Shown here: in pieces, positions 24,701 through 34,800 of the stretch | How positions within the stretch are numbered: the first letter of the stretch is position 1 | How the letters are laid out: each line of letters opens with the position of its first letter | Origin: Atriophallophorus winterbourni | Taxonomy: Eukaryota > Platyhelminthes > Trematoda > Plagiorchiida > Microphallidae | Reading direction: 5' to 3' | Length of the DNA: 64,000 nucleotides | Assembly (NCBI GenBank): GCA_013407085.1 | Contig: JACCGJ010012890.1 | Span: forward strand, 24,154 to 88,153 | Program-made: the position numbers and the translations under genes | The notes under the pieces: model-generated | The model's input: only the letters and a program-made list of their open reading frames with translations | Told to the model about the DNA's origin: nothing | Databases searched by the model: none

Positions 24701-25083
24701 GCGCCTTCCTATTGTTTTTTATTAGTGTATTATGAACGATTTCTTTCGAAGTTGAGCGTATTTAGTCCCGTCGAGTTTGATTTAAAGAAATTAAAATTAA
24801 TTGTTCTTAATCACACATTGTTTATCGAGTATCCACAAACATACGTGAGCATCGTTAGAAAAAGATTTTCAAATGATTGAACCCATTTGATTGCAGTTTG
24901 TTAAACGATCAAGGAAAATGTAGTGTACTCGTCCCTTCACATCTCGGCGCCCATTCCGCTCGTCTCTTCGAGAAGGAACACATGCACCTCGTTCAAGAAT
25001 TACCAATATCATTGGGAGTCACAAAAGCGACCATCATTCGAACAGAAAGAAGAAAGTTGAATACGAGAGATGAGGATGCGTAA
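14953..25083 (+). CDS. THUMPD2: THUMPD2-like RNA guanine-N2 methyltransferase (nine exons)
   Basis: The exons are 14953-15051, 15081-15175, 15222-15435, 15466-15540, 15575-15627, 15663-15744, 17765-17975, 18063-18210 and 24897-25083. Every junction has GT-AG, phases match, and the total is 1164 bp (387 residues plus stop). Residues 1-205 hold the N-terminal THUMP module (CTAGAGMEELV start). NxxxxHFGLRST-like residues lie near 184-196. The SAM-binding loop DPMCGKG is at 212-218 and the acidic DFPFGKK motif at 291-297. The DFPFG form and the tail match THUMPD2 rather than THUMPD3. Human THUMPD2 with TRMT112 is reported to make m2G in U6 snRNA; that function is inferred here. At 387 residues it is shorter than vertebrate proteins (about 500), mainly in the linker. 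No frame damage is seen. Confidence 0.92.
16478..16610 (+). mobile_element. SINE in THUMPD2 intron 6
   Basis: Proximal SINE module (GGTATGAAAGCACAAGCC start, GCCTAGACAGATATGAGG end) with a purine-rich tail reaching the AAATGGTAG linker. Confidence 0.85.
17420..17535 (+). mobile_element. SINE in THUMPD2 intron 6, 230 bp before exon 7
   Basis: Proximal SINE module with the usual block order and an A-rich 3' end. It lies close to the exon 7 acceptor. Confidence 0.85.
17765..18210 (+). CDS. THUMPD2: THUMPD2 exons 7-8 (methyltransferase core)
   Basis: Exon 7 (17765-17975) follows a 2020-bp intron, with acceptor TTTTTTTATAAAG. It carries the SAM-binding DPMCGKGILLLEAA motif and the GCDVS segment with the acidic ribose-binding Asp. 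It ends in phase 1. An 87-bp intron (17976-18062) leads to exon 8, which carries DFPFGKK, the substrate-base motif that replaces the NPPY type in this subfamily, and ends in phase 2 before GTGAGT at 18211. Confidence 0.9.
18350..18535 (+). mobile_element. Diverged two-module SINE in THUMPD2 intron 8
   Basis: A decayed proximal module (AAATGCCGCACTATCAGA, then GATACCGTCAGGTTGC and TAGACAAATAT) is followed by a distal-module trace ending near AATCAGTTTAGCACGGTG. Confidence 0.65.
18962..19012 (+). mobile_element. SINE head fragment abutting RTE 3' end
   Basis: A decayed first 50 bp of the SINE (TATGAAGTCACTAGCCTGAT) stops exactly where the ATC-repeat tail of the RTE copy begins. Confidence 0.5.
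19390..20700 (-). pseudogene. RTE-like reverse transcriptase, copy 1
   Basis: The - strand frames hold IPIFKKGARSSCSN near 20530, LDFKGAFDSVDRN near 20320, DVRQGCPISPFLFN near 20155, DYADYIVLLFDS near 20020 and GHVLRMPDNRVPKR near 19570. The catalytic YADD is changed to YADY here (YADD in copy 2). The RT is also broken by stops and by the 19788-19850 patch. Confidence 0.85.
21094..22370 (-). pseudogene. RTE-like endonuclease, copy 1
   Basis: The N-terminal frame (22370-21867) contains MNARTLRQIGQQAALAL and CLSETRLYDPS, the ETR catalytic motif of APE-type endonucleases. After frame changes the second part (21660-21094) gives GDMNARLDRLDTSE, then QIDHIAISARWRG and SDHALVRCRF, completing the domain. 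Frameshifts near 21870 and 21700 separate the parts. The enzyme would nick target DNA, but the copy is not functional. Confidence 0.85.
22570..22700 (+). mobile_element. SINE fragment at RTE 5' end
   Basis: It starts mid-module (CTCAGAGACTGCACATGGG) directly after the RTE-associated GCTAGCTCAATGG sequence, and continues through the CCTAGGTCTAGACGG block and an A-rich end. Confidence 0.65.
22800..23115 (+). pseudogene. Ty3/gypsy-type pol fragment
   Basis: Near 22898-22960 the + strand reads VAQPIPSLLSEFPELF, typical of the region before the gypsy reverse transcriptase. It is joined to HAYIDEVLIASKTSSDYVDHL and VNPDKCLFHV (22963-23095), the RT catalytic and following block. The YIDD box reads YIDE. 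The start of RT between the two parts is deleted. It is a small, dead remnant inside THUMPD2 intron 8. Confidence 0.7.
23781..23892. repeat. TA microsatellite
   Basis: About 110 bp of TA dinucleotides with ATATC interruptions. Confidence 0.95.
24095..24195 (-). mobile_element. Old RTE 3' UTR fragment
   Basis: It resembles, with many changes, the RTE 3' UTR stretch seen at 19200-19280 and 31790-31860 (attttcaacGGCACGCGCCAT, then CTTTCCTCATCACTac). Confidence 0.5.
24897..25083 (+). CDS. THUMPD2: THUMPD2 exon 9 (C-terminus)
   Basis: Acceptor TTTGATTGCAG at 24896 joins in phase 2 to exon 8 across a 6686-bp intron. The exon encodes a beta strand with CSVLVPS and then LPISLGVTKATI, which matches the conserved C-terminal strand of THUMPD2, ending at TAA 25081-25083. 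The intron it closes holds an RTE copy, a gypsy fragment and SINEs. Confidence 0.88.
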
Positions 25084-25248
25084 TTTGTTTTTCGATATGT
25101 TGATTTGGTATTATATTTTTATTGCACATTTTTATTGTAAATGAAGTGAATCTATGCCAGATTGTTTACATGCACAGCGTGAAGATGTATATATAGAGAA
25201 TGAAACTTGTCACATTTTCTACGTTTTTTGTGTGCGTCACTTATTAAA

Positions 25249-25254
25249 AATAAA
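25249..25254 (+). terminator. Polyadenylation signal of THUMPD2
   Basis: AATAAA lies 166 bp after the THUMPD2 stop codon, at the end of an AT-rich 3' UTR. It is the first canonical hexamer downstream. Confidence 0.6.
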
Positions 25255-26333
25255 ATTTGGTATAGATTGATTTTCGTTCTTGTGAAGAACCCGTGCACCG
25301 CTTAATTAAGAGCAGAAATTGGCTTGTCAACTTATCCTAGGTTACGACACTTCCAGAAGTAATTACGCAACTTTCACGTGGGTTTTGTTTATATTTGAAA
25401 TAGATGCTGTAGAAGCAACGCCGCTTGCACTTTTTTATAACAGATCATTTTCACAGATCGAAACTCATTTGACGAAAGCGAATTGTAAATCCCGTATAAC
25501 GACTGGATGCCATTTACAGAGCCCACATCCAACAATGGTGTAGGGGTGTTTGACTGCCACCCGTGAAAACAAGGCCGGGAATCACCTCAAGCCACCGATC
25601 ACAACCACGTGAAACCCGAAGCGGCTGTGGCAAAGGTGATGGCCATTGATCAGCATTTCTGAGGGTGTTAGACCAAGGTTTTTATCGCAAACGAAAATCA
25701 AGGGTTTATAACGATGATTTAAAATATGAGGCTTTGATTTTTCATTGAGCCTTTCTCGTATACCGCAAGGATTTAGCATTCATTATCTGTACAAGTGAAC
25801 AAGATTCCCAGATCTCTATAGACTAAGTGGCGTATTTATTTAAAAAAAACCTTGCATATTTTTTAATTCCTTATTAAGTTGATGGGGGCTCAAGGTGGGT
25901 GTCTATTTTGATTTTTTTAGCACGGAGCAGTTCGATATGAGTTGACTCAATGAACAGGGTGCTGGGTTGATGCAGACATTTTCCCAACTATTGTTGATAT
26001 CTTTTTACACCTTTGTATGAATGTGACATGGGTCGAGTGCGTTCCGCAAAATGCTCAACGAAGGCGAAATTCGAACCTGGACGATTGAAAGTTCAACATT
26101 CCATCGCGGTCATGCAGTCTGATTTCATATTCATAAAATTTTGTGCACATTTCAAAGGACGCTTATATCGGATCTCTCATTGGCTAACAAATCTATGGTT
26201 GTAATTCTGCGTTTTTTTACAATAAGCAACAGACAATTAATTTTGAAGGGACATTTTTATGCGAGCACTTCAGCAGAAACTAAAATAACCTGGATACATC
26301 GGCAAATGAATAGTGTTAAACCAAACGACACAT
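25255..26333. other. Intergenic space between convergent THUMPD2 and ACP6-like genes
   Basis: No coding motif recognised. A weak copy of an old repeat (25905-26005, reverse orientation) resembles 30530-30640. The gap joins the 3' ends of two host genes. Confidence 0.45.
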
Positions 26334-26688
26334 TCAATCCAAGTGTCCATCTTTCACAGCTGGATTCCAACGTTCTAACAATTGACTCAATGGCACATAA
26401 CCGGCATTGTAGCGTTCCGCATCAGAGTACTTTGCCTTCCAGAGACATCCAAGTGGTTGCACTTTTCCCAAGTATAGCACACGGATCCATAGGGCATCAA
26501 GCGGGGGCGATGCGTCCGAGTTTTCTAGCGCCTCCTCGTCGTTCTTTTGTAATTGATTCTTGTCCAAATAAAGCTCGAAAATCAAATCCGAGCAAAACGG
26601 TGGCCAATACCCATCGAAGCAACCCAGTGCGTACAGCAGAAGCAAAAGGGTGGAGTCATGGCAGGAGTACAGGTGGAACTTGGAGATT
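26334..26688 (-). CDS. ACP6: ACP6-like histidine acid phosphatase, last exon
   Basis: On the - strand an acceptor CCTTCCCGTCCCAG (AG at 26690-26689) is followed by a 117-residue frame ending TGA at 26334. It begins ISKFHLYSCHDSTLLLLLY. The HD of CHDST is the proton-donor motif of the histidine acid phosphatase family, and the following GCFDGYWPPFCSDLIFELY stretch matches lysophosphatidic acid phosphatase type 6 better than prostatic-type enzymes. Then come WIRVLYLG and a short tail. The family removes phosphate from lysophosphatidic acid, in mitochondria in vertebrates. The exon needs two bases from the previous one (phase 2). The catalytic RHGxR exon was not found in the window, so I cannot say the gene is functional. 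Confidence 0.8.
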
Positions 26689-27139
26689 CTGGGACGGGAA
26701 GGAATGTTGGGAGTTTATTTCATTGCCTCGTTTTTATCAAACAGACTTCAACAAACATTACCAGGGAGAATTAAGGAAGCATGGGTGAGCAAACGGTTCT
26801 GCGTTGTAAATTAGGTGATTCTCTGTAGCCGTACTGTACATCGCGAATTCAGTCATGATAGCAGTTGTTCTTTTTAGACTTGAACACAAAATATTTGAAA
26901 CCATACACGAGCTCCGTTACTACGCGGTATAACGCTATCATACATGTATCACGAATGACGATGAGCGTGTCTTATTGCCACATGATTATGTTTCGGGAAA
27001 ATGATGGTTTCAGCCAACACATTAAATTGTCAGCCATATCATTCCAACCGCCCATGGGTCCCCATTCAGGTAAAAGAACGTTTTACGTAGCCTAGAGCGG
27101 TGGTATTTTTTTACACTGCGCGACGTCATTGCCTAGTCA

Positions 27140-27363
27140 CCCAGAACTATTCCAAGATCTGCAAACAACGCACAATGTGAGGAGACCTTATCAAAACTTT
27201 CAAACATCGGAATTTCATTTAAACCGTCATTCCTTTTTCTAACAACCTTTGGTAATATGATCCTACCACCGAATGCGATCAATTCCACTGACAAACGGGT
27301 CAAATAGAGAAAACAACTGAACATCTTTGGTTCAGATTGGCATTGTTTCGCAACCAGACACAA
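27140..27363 (-). CDS. Probable ACP6-like internal exon
   Basis: Acceptor TACAACCCAG (AG at 27365-27364) opens a frame beginning LCLVAKQCQSEPKMF and running through PKVVRKRNDGLNEIPMFESFDK. A possible donor GTCTCC follows at 27186, or the frame can be read to about 27140. The spacing and the MFESFDKV segment fit the middle of acid phosphatases, but similarity is weak, so this assignment is inference from context and phase. Confidence 0.4.
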
Positions 27364-27814
27364 CTGGGTTGTACATTAGACCTTTAGTACGGAATCACTA
27401 ACGGCAAGACCTCGTCATCTACTGAATTCCAGCATGAATACAGGAGGTGGGTAAAACGAAATTATTAACTGGTTCCTTTCCCGTGCTGACCGTTTAAATT
27501 TCAACTCATCCCTCAGACACCAGCGTGCTCCTCGAGGAATCGTTGATGGCAAGCAAGTTAGTGCACGCTCAATCCAAACTCGAGGTTTGGTAATATAATT
27601 CTCTTGAAAATGAAAATATTTCTCACAACAGACAGCTTCACAGTATTTCGTGTTCGATTGGATCGAGTTCCATCGGATATTGTGGAAAACCACGACAGTT
27701 AGTCTACAAAGGGCAGGGCGTTGTTCAAGTAACTGACAACGTGTGAGGAATCGATATATACAACTTCGCCAAAGTCAAGACCCAAGCTGTTTCTCATATC
27801 TGCTCGGAACGGCT

Positions 27815-27912
27815 ATTACCAATAGGCTTAAACTGTACCAAAAGTCCAGCAATAATTCTGTCAGAAGCCAAACGTGCCGTTGAGTCAAGATCACCGGATG
27901 GGCGTATATGGT
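27815..27912 (-). pseudogene. ACP6-like exon with the IRPS / AGLL block
   Basis: The - strand frame reads IRPSGDLDSTARLASDRIIAGLL, the counterpart of the family's RS-D-...-AGL active-site block whose Arg binds phosphate. An in-frame TAA lies about 20 bp upstream and I see no clean AG acceptor between them, so the exon is either decayed or its boundary is unusual. A GTAATA donor candidate follows near 27820. Confidence 0.4.
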
Positions 27913-27969
27913 AATGGATAGATAATTAAGCGAGCTAGATTGGTGCACATGCGTTTCCGATAAACCAAA

Positions 27970-28510
27970 TATTATATCGCGTATAGCAGTAGGCTGATGA
28001 TGAATGTGCTTTTTAGTAACTGTTGGCGCAATAATGAATCATGCAAACAGTTGAAAGAAAAGCAATGTTAAGAAATTTTCGTATAAGTTCGACTAACTCA
28101 CTTCATTAAGACTCACCTGTTATAATTTTTCATGTTAAAAAGTATCATGTGAAGTACCGAGCCGATGGCAACAAAGATGTTTTGGTCCCATTCACTGAAA
28201 AGTGGAGTAAGTAGTTGAACAGGATTAATTTCAAACGAATTGTTCTCGTACGAAGCAAATTATTTGTGATCAAACTACTGATGATTCAATATAGAAGCAC
28301 CAGTGGTGTCCGGTGCATCAGAAAATTAAAGACAAGACAAAACGCAAATGGACACAAGAAAACAAATTCAGATCGCTAATCGATTTGCTGTCAGATAGTC
28401 ACGTGGATAGTATGAGCATTTGAGACAAAAAGTCAGTTTGCTACAGAAATTAAGAATCACTCTTCAATTTGGAAGAATTCAAGTCTAGTTTGGATGTACC
28501 TGAGTAAAGT
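27970..28510. other. No gene recognised
   Basis: Only short frames without motifs on either strand. The missing RHGxR exon of the acid phosphatase was looked for here and not found. Confidence 0.35.
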
Positions 28511-28512
28511 TG

Positions 28513-28712
28513 TGCATGGATGTGCAATCGTACATTACTTCTGCGCTGTGCGGCTAACACCGTGCTACATTGATTGGACACCGGTAGTGAGCTGGAGTCT
28601 CACTACAATTCCTGACTAGTCCTGGGCAACCTGACAGTATCTTAGCCTGCGTGCAGTCTGTGACTGTGCGGCACTTTGCATGGATCAGATTCGTGTTCCC
28701 ATACCTACATTC
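28513..28712 (-). mobile_element. SINE, two-module copy
   Basis: In reverse orientation both modules are present: distal (GTGCATGGATGTGCAATCG) and proximal (GGCAACCTGACAGTATC through CATGGATCAG). Confidence 0.8.
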
Positions 28713-28719
28713 CTGAGTG

Positions 28720-30460
28720 TAGTTGACTAATGGCGATATCGTTACTCAGGCCTCAACCAAAAGTTAAAAAGATGAGAATGAAGCTTCTGATGGTCAGGTG
28801 CCTTTGACACCCTGGTGAGCGATTCGCAAATCCGTTTCTTGAATATTCTTCGGTCTAAATTAGTTGAGATTGCCTGGTCCGCTTTGTTGGCACAGTATTT
28901 TTCCCAAAGATTTAAGTTTGAATCTTGTACTGTGATAAAATGAAAAATAGATATTGCTCCGGAAATTTATTTATATCAATGGCATATAGCGCTCCGCACG
29001 GATTGGCATCTGTTTCGCTCTCTCTTCAAGGATGATTGGAGATTTAATCGATATTCGTGTTTTCTTTGTCGCGTGGACCAACTCTTCGATTGGATAAGAC
29101 ATCAGCCTCTTGCAGAGAATATATCATCGAACCACCAAGCTTGTACGTGATTTAAAGCAAACAATACGAAGATCGTATTACAAGTCTCAATCTATTCGAC
29201 TCTCGCAACACATATTACCGAAACAATGCTGTCCCTGAGGATGCTTCGAGGTACAACCGAAGCCTCCCCTTTGATTCTGTTACTAGCAGCCGGATCGAAC
29301 CGCAACCCAAGCACAATTGATGAGATTGTCTACGGATACACTAGGAAACGGATAGTATTTTTTCTATTTAATCAGCTAGCAAAACTTACTCTCGCCGTCC
29401 TAAAAATTCCCACAGCAGTTCTTCGCAAGAAAGTCTGTCCATCGTGGAGAAGACATCATCCAATCCCGGAGGTATCGGAAATCCGGCTCTCTAAAATGAA
29501 ATGTAAGACCGTTACATAAAGAATTCAGACAGACAGCTGAACTCAGTGAAATGCAAAAACAACGGTAAATATGCAATAGTTTTATTTTGGCACAGATGCG
29601 AGTACCATTGCCATATGCAAGAAAACAAAGTTTGTCCTCAATGAGTGTGCCAATAGTTTGGTAAGACAAAGCTCAATTGTCGATTGCTCTCGTGCAGTTA
29701 CGAATATTAAACTGGAATAGAATATTCAAAGTTGTTTGACTCAAAACAACTTTACGAGTAACAAACTAGCCGATGCTACCACAGTTGACCATCCGATAAT
29801 ACAATAATTTTAAGATAGTTGTTTCGAACCATTCACAATACTAAAAATAGGGAAAAATATTGAGTCCATCAGACAGCGGCGCGCAGAATGAGGTACAAAA
29901 AGTAACTCGTGACGCGGTAATTGAAGAGTGGAAGCAGAGGTAGTGTAAGAAGAAAGAAGAGAATTACTTCATTCTTGTTCACGAATTTTCAGTAATTAAA
30001 TTCATTTCTCCACAAAACTGAGACAAAATGAAATGTATGAAATAACACAAAATGAAGTTAGAAAAATGACGAGGAGCTCCTAGCATTAGTTATCAAACTG
30101 TCATTGTAGCGAAATTCTGAGAAAAATTCGGTATGCGTGAATACAAATATAATAACGTCGCAACGGAGGCAATATTGAGCGAGAATGGTGACATCAAAAT
30201 CAAGTATTACATCGATTAAAGATTTTTTTACAATTTCGACGTATTGTGTGAAGCAGCAAGTGGGGATCTTGAGTTAAATCGCGGCGACAAACAATTTGAG
30301 AGTAAGCCGTAAGGAATCCGTAATGTAGGGATAGCTCTAATCACCAGAAGACCAGCTCAGCATTCGACCGAATACAGACCCTGTAGCTTTTATCACAATA
30401 AAAACCATTTGATCAGACCTTCAATAGTGATATAATATTTGATATGTACCCAACGGTCAT
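28720..30460. other. No gene recognised
   Basis: AT-rich sequence. Frames at 29226-29519 (+) and 29400-29669 (-) overlap each other and show no recognisable domain. Confidence 0.35.
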
Positions 30461-30464
30461 TGCC

Positions 30465-30660
30465 ACAGTGGCATAGCTGATAGGACGGTCGACTTTCAAT
30501 AAGACGGTCCAGGATGGAATCCTACCCTGCTGCACATTTTGGATATGAAATAGGTGCCAACAATATTTGGGAAAATAACTGCGACAATCCGTGTCCCTGT
30601 CTAGCGGGTGAAATCATAACATCTGTACAGTTTCGTGTCAAAAGAAATCTGAAATAAGCA
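30465..30660 (+). repeat. Possible old tRNA-like SINE
   Basis: GGCATAGCTGATAGGACGG resembles a Pol III A box, and GGATGGAATCC 35 bp later matches 8 of 11 bases of a B box. The downstream part, through TGTCTAGCGGG, recurs in decayed form at 30770-30880 (+) and 25905-26005 (-). Confidence 0.4.
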
Positions 30661-32034
30661 CCGACCCTATGAGTTCTCGTAGATAGCTGAGGAATAAAAA
30701 TGAACGGCTATAAGCACTCTTTGTGATCTTGGTTGTAGTGATGAGGATTTTAAAGGAAATGGGTGTAGAACTGCAGAATTTGCTATTTAGATCAGCAATG
30801 TGAAATAGATGATATTGTGGAAATATCAGTCGGTACCTGTCTAGCTAGGTAATCATCGCGGACAAAATATATTGGACAGTCTGTTGAAGATGGTCGAAAG
30901 TCATCCAGTAACGTCTCCACGCCTGAAATTAGAGACAAAACAAACTGGTGAATGTTAGGGATAATATTTCAGTCTCAATAATTCAGCGAAAAAAGTATAA
31001 ACTGCATAAATATGCATTAAACTATAGTTTTTTAATTTTTTGGCTTTAAATCAGAAAGAGAAGTATTTTGTAATTTCGGAAAGCAAAATGCATAAAAAAA
31101 GTGCCATGAACCAAATAAATCGATTTCTTCGAGTCTTTTAGGGAGAGCGCATGAAAGTGAGAATGCGCGGGTACATGGTTATTTTTGTAAAGGTATTTAT
31201 GACGAATCGCAATTCGAGAATTGTTGGTAAATAACGTGGGAAGGACTTCCATTTAACATAATTAACCACTGCGCAATGTGGTATGAAAAAACTACCGTAA
31301 TCTACCCGTTGTGCGACCGGAATATACGGGAAAACATTATCCTGGTCTATATCAACGTGATTTAAAGTTTCTTAATCATAAAATATCCTTAGTGACAGGC
31401 AATTCCTCGATTCTCCGTAGAATTTGTACAGAGTAAATAAGAGGTAATTGTGATTTTAGATCGTAATTTCCAAAAACAAGCAACCAACAAAGCAAATCTC
31501 GACTGCGCAACTGGGAAGTATCAGTCGTATAAAATTAATCGGTTAACGCTAATACGTCGCTCGTAATCATCATCATCATCATCACAGACAGCATTACACC
31601 GGTAGCGCGTACTGAATGCTTAACTGCCACACAACCATGAAAAAGTAAAATCCTAAAAGATGGGGAGGGTGGGACTTAAACCGCAACGGATTCTATAGAA
31701 GAGTAAGCACAAACAAACGGGGTAGAGGTGCCTACACCTCGAATAGAACATGCATTCAAACAAGTTTCGTGAACGAGTAGAGCGACATCAACATGACAGC
31801 TTACTTGCGGCTTTCACTGTCATGCATCATTACAAGCTTTTCTCGTCACTCCGCTTGACAACATCGAAGATTAAGCAAACACTCCACAAGAAGATGCTTA
31901 GTGGCAAGACCGCCATTGACACGGTTTCGGGACTATCCTGAAGCGTAAACTAATCACTCCTGCATATCTGATCGCGGGACACCAGCCAGGAAGACGCGCT
32001 GCGCCTACTTTGAGAAGGTTACTAGTAAGGGTTT

Positions 32035-33243
32035 TTAACTGCTATGCCATGTGACGCTTTGGCCACCCCGAGATTTACGCCAATCAGGATGTGGCGTCGC
32101 AAAAAGAATCTGTTTCGGAAGTCGGTGGTCCGGCATCCGTAAAACGTGACCCAGCCAGCGTAACCTATGCAGGTTGATCTGCTTCTCTATATCAACATTA
32201 CTACCCAACAACTTATTTCGGAGAGCATCGGTGCGCATACGATTGTAACAGCTAACTTCTAGAATGTTGCGGAGACACCGGTTGTCAAATACTTGGAGAC
32301 GCTGAATATGTTCTTTGCGTAAGGTCCAGGTTTCGCATCCATATAGTAACACAGCCCGAACTGTCGCTTTATAGACTCTACCCTTGAGTAGCAGAGACAG
32401 TCCCTTCTGACGCCATAGGTGACCTAGGTTGCAGAATGCTACAGTCGATTTAGAAATGCGTGCCGAGACCTCGTTATCTAACGATGCAGAATTATTGATA
32501 CAACTACCGAGATACGTAAAACGATCCACAATTTCAAGCGACTGATTGTCAAGTAATAAAGTGCTGTTCGATATGTCGATGTCCTGCAGCAGAACACTGC
32601 ACTTAGAGGGTGCAAAACGCATTCCAAATGCGGGCACAATACTAGATAGCTTGTTCAGTATCGCCTGTGCATCTGTGTACGAGTCGAAGAGCAGAACTAT
32701 ATCATCAGCATAATCCAAGTCAAGAAGCTTGACGCCTGGCAGTATGTGAACTCCGAAATCTGGGGCACCATCTTTGCATAACTCCATAATTGCATCAATT
32801 ACAAAATTGAACAAAAACGGAGAAATCGGGCATCCTTGTCGGACGCCGCTTGTGGTGTGGAATTTGTGTGAGACTTCGTTGTAAACCCTAACGCATCCGG
32901 ATGTATGAGCATAAAGCGCACGTAGTATGTTGACATACTTTCGCGGAACGCCTTTGCGCAGCAAGGTCTTAAACAGGACATTTCGATCGACTGAATCAAA
33001 CGCTCCTTTGAAGTCTAAAAAGATGGCTATTGTCGGCTGTCGATAAGTGCGCCGCAGTTCTAAGATCCGTCGAAGAGTAAAAATGTGATCGACACAGCCT
33101 CTGCCAGGCCGGAAGCCAGCTTGCTGCTCTCGGATCTGTGATTCCCTATGCGATGTTAATCTTCGAAGACATATGGACGCTAATAATCTCGTAATGATGG
33201 GAGTGAGACTTATCCCACGATGATTAGAGCATGAGCTTCGCAC
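32035..33243 (-). pseudogene. RTE-like reverse transcriptase, copy 2 (long open frame)
   Basis: This 402-residue open frame has RT motifs in order: NHRGISLTPII near 33220, AGFRPGRGCVDHI near 33120, LDFKGAFDSVDRN near 33010, GVRQGCPISPFLF near 32850, LDYADDIVLLFDS near 32715 with the catalytic YADD intact, and YLGSCIN near 32510. The typical RTE C-terminal block GCETWTLRKEHIQRL (near 32340) and HRLRWLGHVLRMPDHR (near 32150) follows. The upstream frameshift near 33300 separates it from the endonuclease, so the full polyprotein is not made from this copy. Confidence 0.9.
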
Positions 33244-33341
33244 ACCTTTTTTAAATATAGGTATGATAACCGATTCGCCTCAACTCGGAGGGACGGATTC
33301 TGATAACCACACTTCACGGAGGAGATCGCCTAATGTGCTGA

Positions 33342-34800
33342 TTAGGACTTGGCCACCTTTTTGAACAAGACAGGTGGTATGTCATCGGGGCCAGCAGCTT
33401 TTAATCGTTTCATGGATTCGATACATTCTTTAATTTCTAAATCATTAGGGGGATCTACGCTAACAGACCAAGCATCACACTGCTTCAAATGGGGGAAAGA
33501 TTCTGTTGCAGGCGACCAGCTGAATTGTTCTTCGAAATGTTCGGCCCAACGTGAGAGGCGCCGATTCTTATTAGTGATAAGAGTACCGTCTATTTCAGCG
33601 ATAGTCTCACTCACTCCTTTTTTCGTAGGCCCAGTCGATCGAATGAGTTGGAAGAGTTTTCGCACGTTACCCGCATTATTTGCTATTTCCATTTCTTCGA
33701 CCTTATTTAGCCACCACCTTTCTCTGTCTAGTCTTGAGCTCCGTTTAAGTTCATTCCTCACGCGTCTACGCTCTGTGTTGTGTCCAGGACCATGAGGTAT
33801 TTGGCGTCGCTGGTGAAGAATTTCGATAGAGCGCTGTGAAATCCAGTGGGACTTTTGGGTGGGTTGTGTAGTCTCACAGGCTGTTGTTGCAGCGGCTCGC
33901 ATAAATCCTGCTATTTTGTTCCACCTTTCATCGGCAGTTGCACACTGAGCAACTGGGAGTGAGTTACACAAGTTGGCCCTATAAATGTCTTGAACTGCAG
34001 GCAGAGAGAATTTTTCGAGCACAATGCGTTTCCCATTCGAAGGGTTCGTACCGGAGAACTTTAATGAGAACCTACATCGCACAAGAGCATGATCTGAATC
34101 TATGCAGGTATTCCAAAAGGAGCGGCAGTCCTCAATGCAACCTCTCCAGCGAGCACTTATTGCGATATGGTCGATTTGGGCCGAAGGTTGGCTTCCATTC
34201 GGCGAGCGCCATGTGGCAATTTGACATCTTTTGTGGCGAAAAGAAGTGCTGCTAATGAATAATCGAGATTGTGCACAGAATTGTATAAACCGTTCACCAT
34301 TATCTGTGCGTTGGCTTTCGAGACCAAACATGCCACCTAATTGTGATTCAGATGTATCTAAGCGACCTAGTCTGGCATTCATATCTCCTGCTAAGACAAC
34401 AATATCGGAGCTTTTGGCACGTCGCAAAAGAGCATAAAGATCGTCGTAGAAGGCGTTCTTCTCGTCGTCGGAATTGGTGTTAGTTGGAGCGTAAGTTGCT
34501 ACAATAAACAAGCATCTCTGATTAGAAGATTTTGAGTTTGGTCTAATATTAGTGGCTAGTCTAACTGCGCACATCCTGCTATTCCACGGAATCCAATCGA
34601 TAAGACATGATTCGGCACGTGAATTCAGTACTATACCAACACCCGCCTGTCCTGAGATGGCAGCTACAGAATCACCAGAGCAGCGCAAAAAGTAGCGAGT
34701 TGAAAGGTTTGGGGCAGTAAGTTTAGTAATTATGGACGGATCATATAAGCGCGTTTCCGATAAACAGCAAACATCAATAGATAGACTAAGGTAAGAGCCA
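33342..34800 (-). pseudogene. RTE-like endonuclease and linker, copy 2
   Basis: The frame (mostly 34688-33342, 448 residues) contains FIVATYAPTNTN near 34510, LAGDMNARLGRLD near 34400, QIDHIAISARW near 34170 and SDHALVRCRFSL near 34095, which together are the APE-type endonuclease minus its first strand. It continues through an arginine-rich linker to KRLKAAGPDDIPPVLF near 33380, the start of the RT. The ETR motif lies upstream in another frame near 34760. Only a few lesions separate it from an intact gene. Confidence 0.87.

Noticed and set aside
26141..26788. Long + strand frame opposite the acid phosphatase exon
   Set aside because: It has no recognisable domain, while the - strand frame has an acceptor, a matching phase and the HD motif; the + frame is its shadow.
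27133..27363. BRCT-like domain in the - strand frame
   Set aside because: The PKMF...GG pattern is weakly BRCT-like, but the location next to the acid phosphatase exon makes an internal exon of that gene more likely.
29226..29669. Overlapping frames on both strands as a gene
   Set aside because: Neither has a recognisable motif or convincing splice sites.
31561..31585. ATC repeat as an independent microsatellite
   Set aside because: It is the 3' tail of the RTE copy, seen in shorter form at the end of copy 1.
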